Assembly: GCA_022837185.1 (NCBI GenBank)
Contig: JALHJD010000204.1
Span: forward strand, 1-5,582
From: Desulfobacteraceae bacterium
GTDB lineage: Bacteria > Desulfobacterota > Desulfobulbia > Desulfobulbales > Desulfobulbaceae
Length of the DNA: 5,582 bases
Direction: 5' to 3'
Shown here: positions 5,172-5,582 of the stretch, piece after piece
How the letters are laid out: each line of letters begins with the position of its first letter
Position numbering within the stretch: the stretch's first letter is position 1
Translations under genes and position numbers: made by a program
Notes under the pieces: generated by a model
The model's database searches: none
What the model saw: only the letters and a program-made list of their open reading frames with translations
What the model was told of the DNA's origin: nothing

Positions 5172-5582
5172 TCATTTGATTCCTATGTAGATGGTGACGA
5201 TGCCGAAGGTCAGGGGTTTGTGATCCGTTGTCCCGAAGCCGGCTTCCCGCAGCATGCCCAGCAGCTCACGCGGTTCATAAAAGGCGGCGATGGAGCTGGC
5301 CAGGTATTCGTAGGCCTCCATGCCCGGGGGCGCGACCGTGGCACCGATGGCGGTGACGCCGACCAGCAAATAGATGATCACGGCGATGACGATGGCTGCA
5401 AAGATGGCGCGGGGGACGTTGCGCTTGGGGTTGATCACCTCCTCGCCCGACTGGGCAATGATCTCGTAGCCCTCGAAGGCGATAAAAGTGAGGCCCATGG
5501 CCACAAACACCCCCGCCAGGCCGTTTGGCATGAACCCGGTCGTGAATCGTGCCTGCCAGGCCTCGGTACGGGCCATGGCCAG
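5172..5582 (-). CDS. APC amino acid permease fragment fused in frame to the C-terminus of UbiE/MenG methyltransferase (5' end outside window)
   Basis: The frame is open from the window edge to TGA at 5172. Up to about 5315 it encodes APC-superfamily permease sequence: a membrane helix, the family signature FIAFEGYEIIAQSGEEV followed by NPKRNVPRAI, then a second helix (roughly 5410-5340) ending GVTAIGATVAPPGM. From about 5312 it changes to YEYLASSIAAF, LLGMLREAGF and LTFGIVTIYIG, which is the conserved end of UbiE/MenG, the S-adenosylmethionine-dependent quinone C-methyltransferase. The methyltransferase core and the other permease helices after this point are missing, so neither activity is expected from the joined end. 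UbiE next to ubiX is a sensible ancestral pairing, so the ubiE tail is probably in its native place. The likely cause is a deletion at a short homology around the YEYL codons, or an assembly or contig-joining error. The stop is 1 nt before the ubiX ATG. Confidence 0.8.
   Translation of the reverse strand: MAMARTEAWQARFTTGFMPNGLAGVFVAMGLTFIAFEGYEIIAQSGEEVINPKRNVPRAIFAAIVIAVIIYLLVGVTAIGATVAPPGMEAYEYLASSIAAFYEPRELLGMLREAGFGTTDHKPLTFGIVTIYIGIK

Overview
The window reads like a moderately GC-rich Gram-negative chromosome. Its genes point to an anaerobic deltaproteobacterial (Desulfuromonadales/Desulfobacterota-like) lineage, but that placement is inference. The clues are an RND pump with its periplasmic adaptor, a UbiE-like C-terminus next to ubiX, a free-standing IF2-like C1-C2 protein, a tRNA with encoded CCA, and a short intergenic heptamer repeat. 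Every recognisable protein gene lies on the minus strand, so the sequence is best read from right to left.

Right end (5582 to 4607): an open frame enters from outside the window as an APC-family amino acid permease, but its last ~45 residues are the C-terminus of the UbiE/MenG quinone methyltransferase. One nucleotide after its stop begins ubiX, the flavin prenyltransferase that makes the prenyl-FMN cofactor of UbiD decarboxylases. The ancestral layout was probably ubiE-ubiX, with a deletion or other join having placed a permease in front of the ubiE tail.

Middle (4530 to 3212): a tRNA-Gln(CUG) has a clear sigma70-type promoter whose spacer holds a perfect 14-bp palindrome. About 280 bp further on, a second minus-strand promoter precedes a possible 41-codon ORF. 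That ORF overlaps by 11 nt a gene for a protein made only of the C1 and C2 domains of translation initiation factor IF2. The protein has no GTPase domain, and several residues that hold fMet-tRNA in true IF2 are replaced.

Intergenic region 2364 to 3211: this contains an AT-rich stretch, a set of stacked hairpins and a strong intrinsic terminator that works only on the plus strand. Several stems rely on G-U pairs that exist only in plus-strand RNA, so I propose an undescribed small structured RNA of about 160 to 220 nt ending near 3030. A perfect DnaA box and a GGA-bearing loop lie inside it. A (CTGCCRA)n heptamer repeat follows the terminator.

Left end (2363 to 1): an adaptor protein and the N-terminal third of its RND efflux permease are joined by an ATGA overlap. 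They are an ordinary two-gene efflux operon, presumably working with a TolC-type outer membrane channel.
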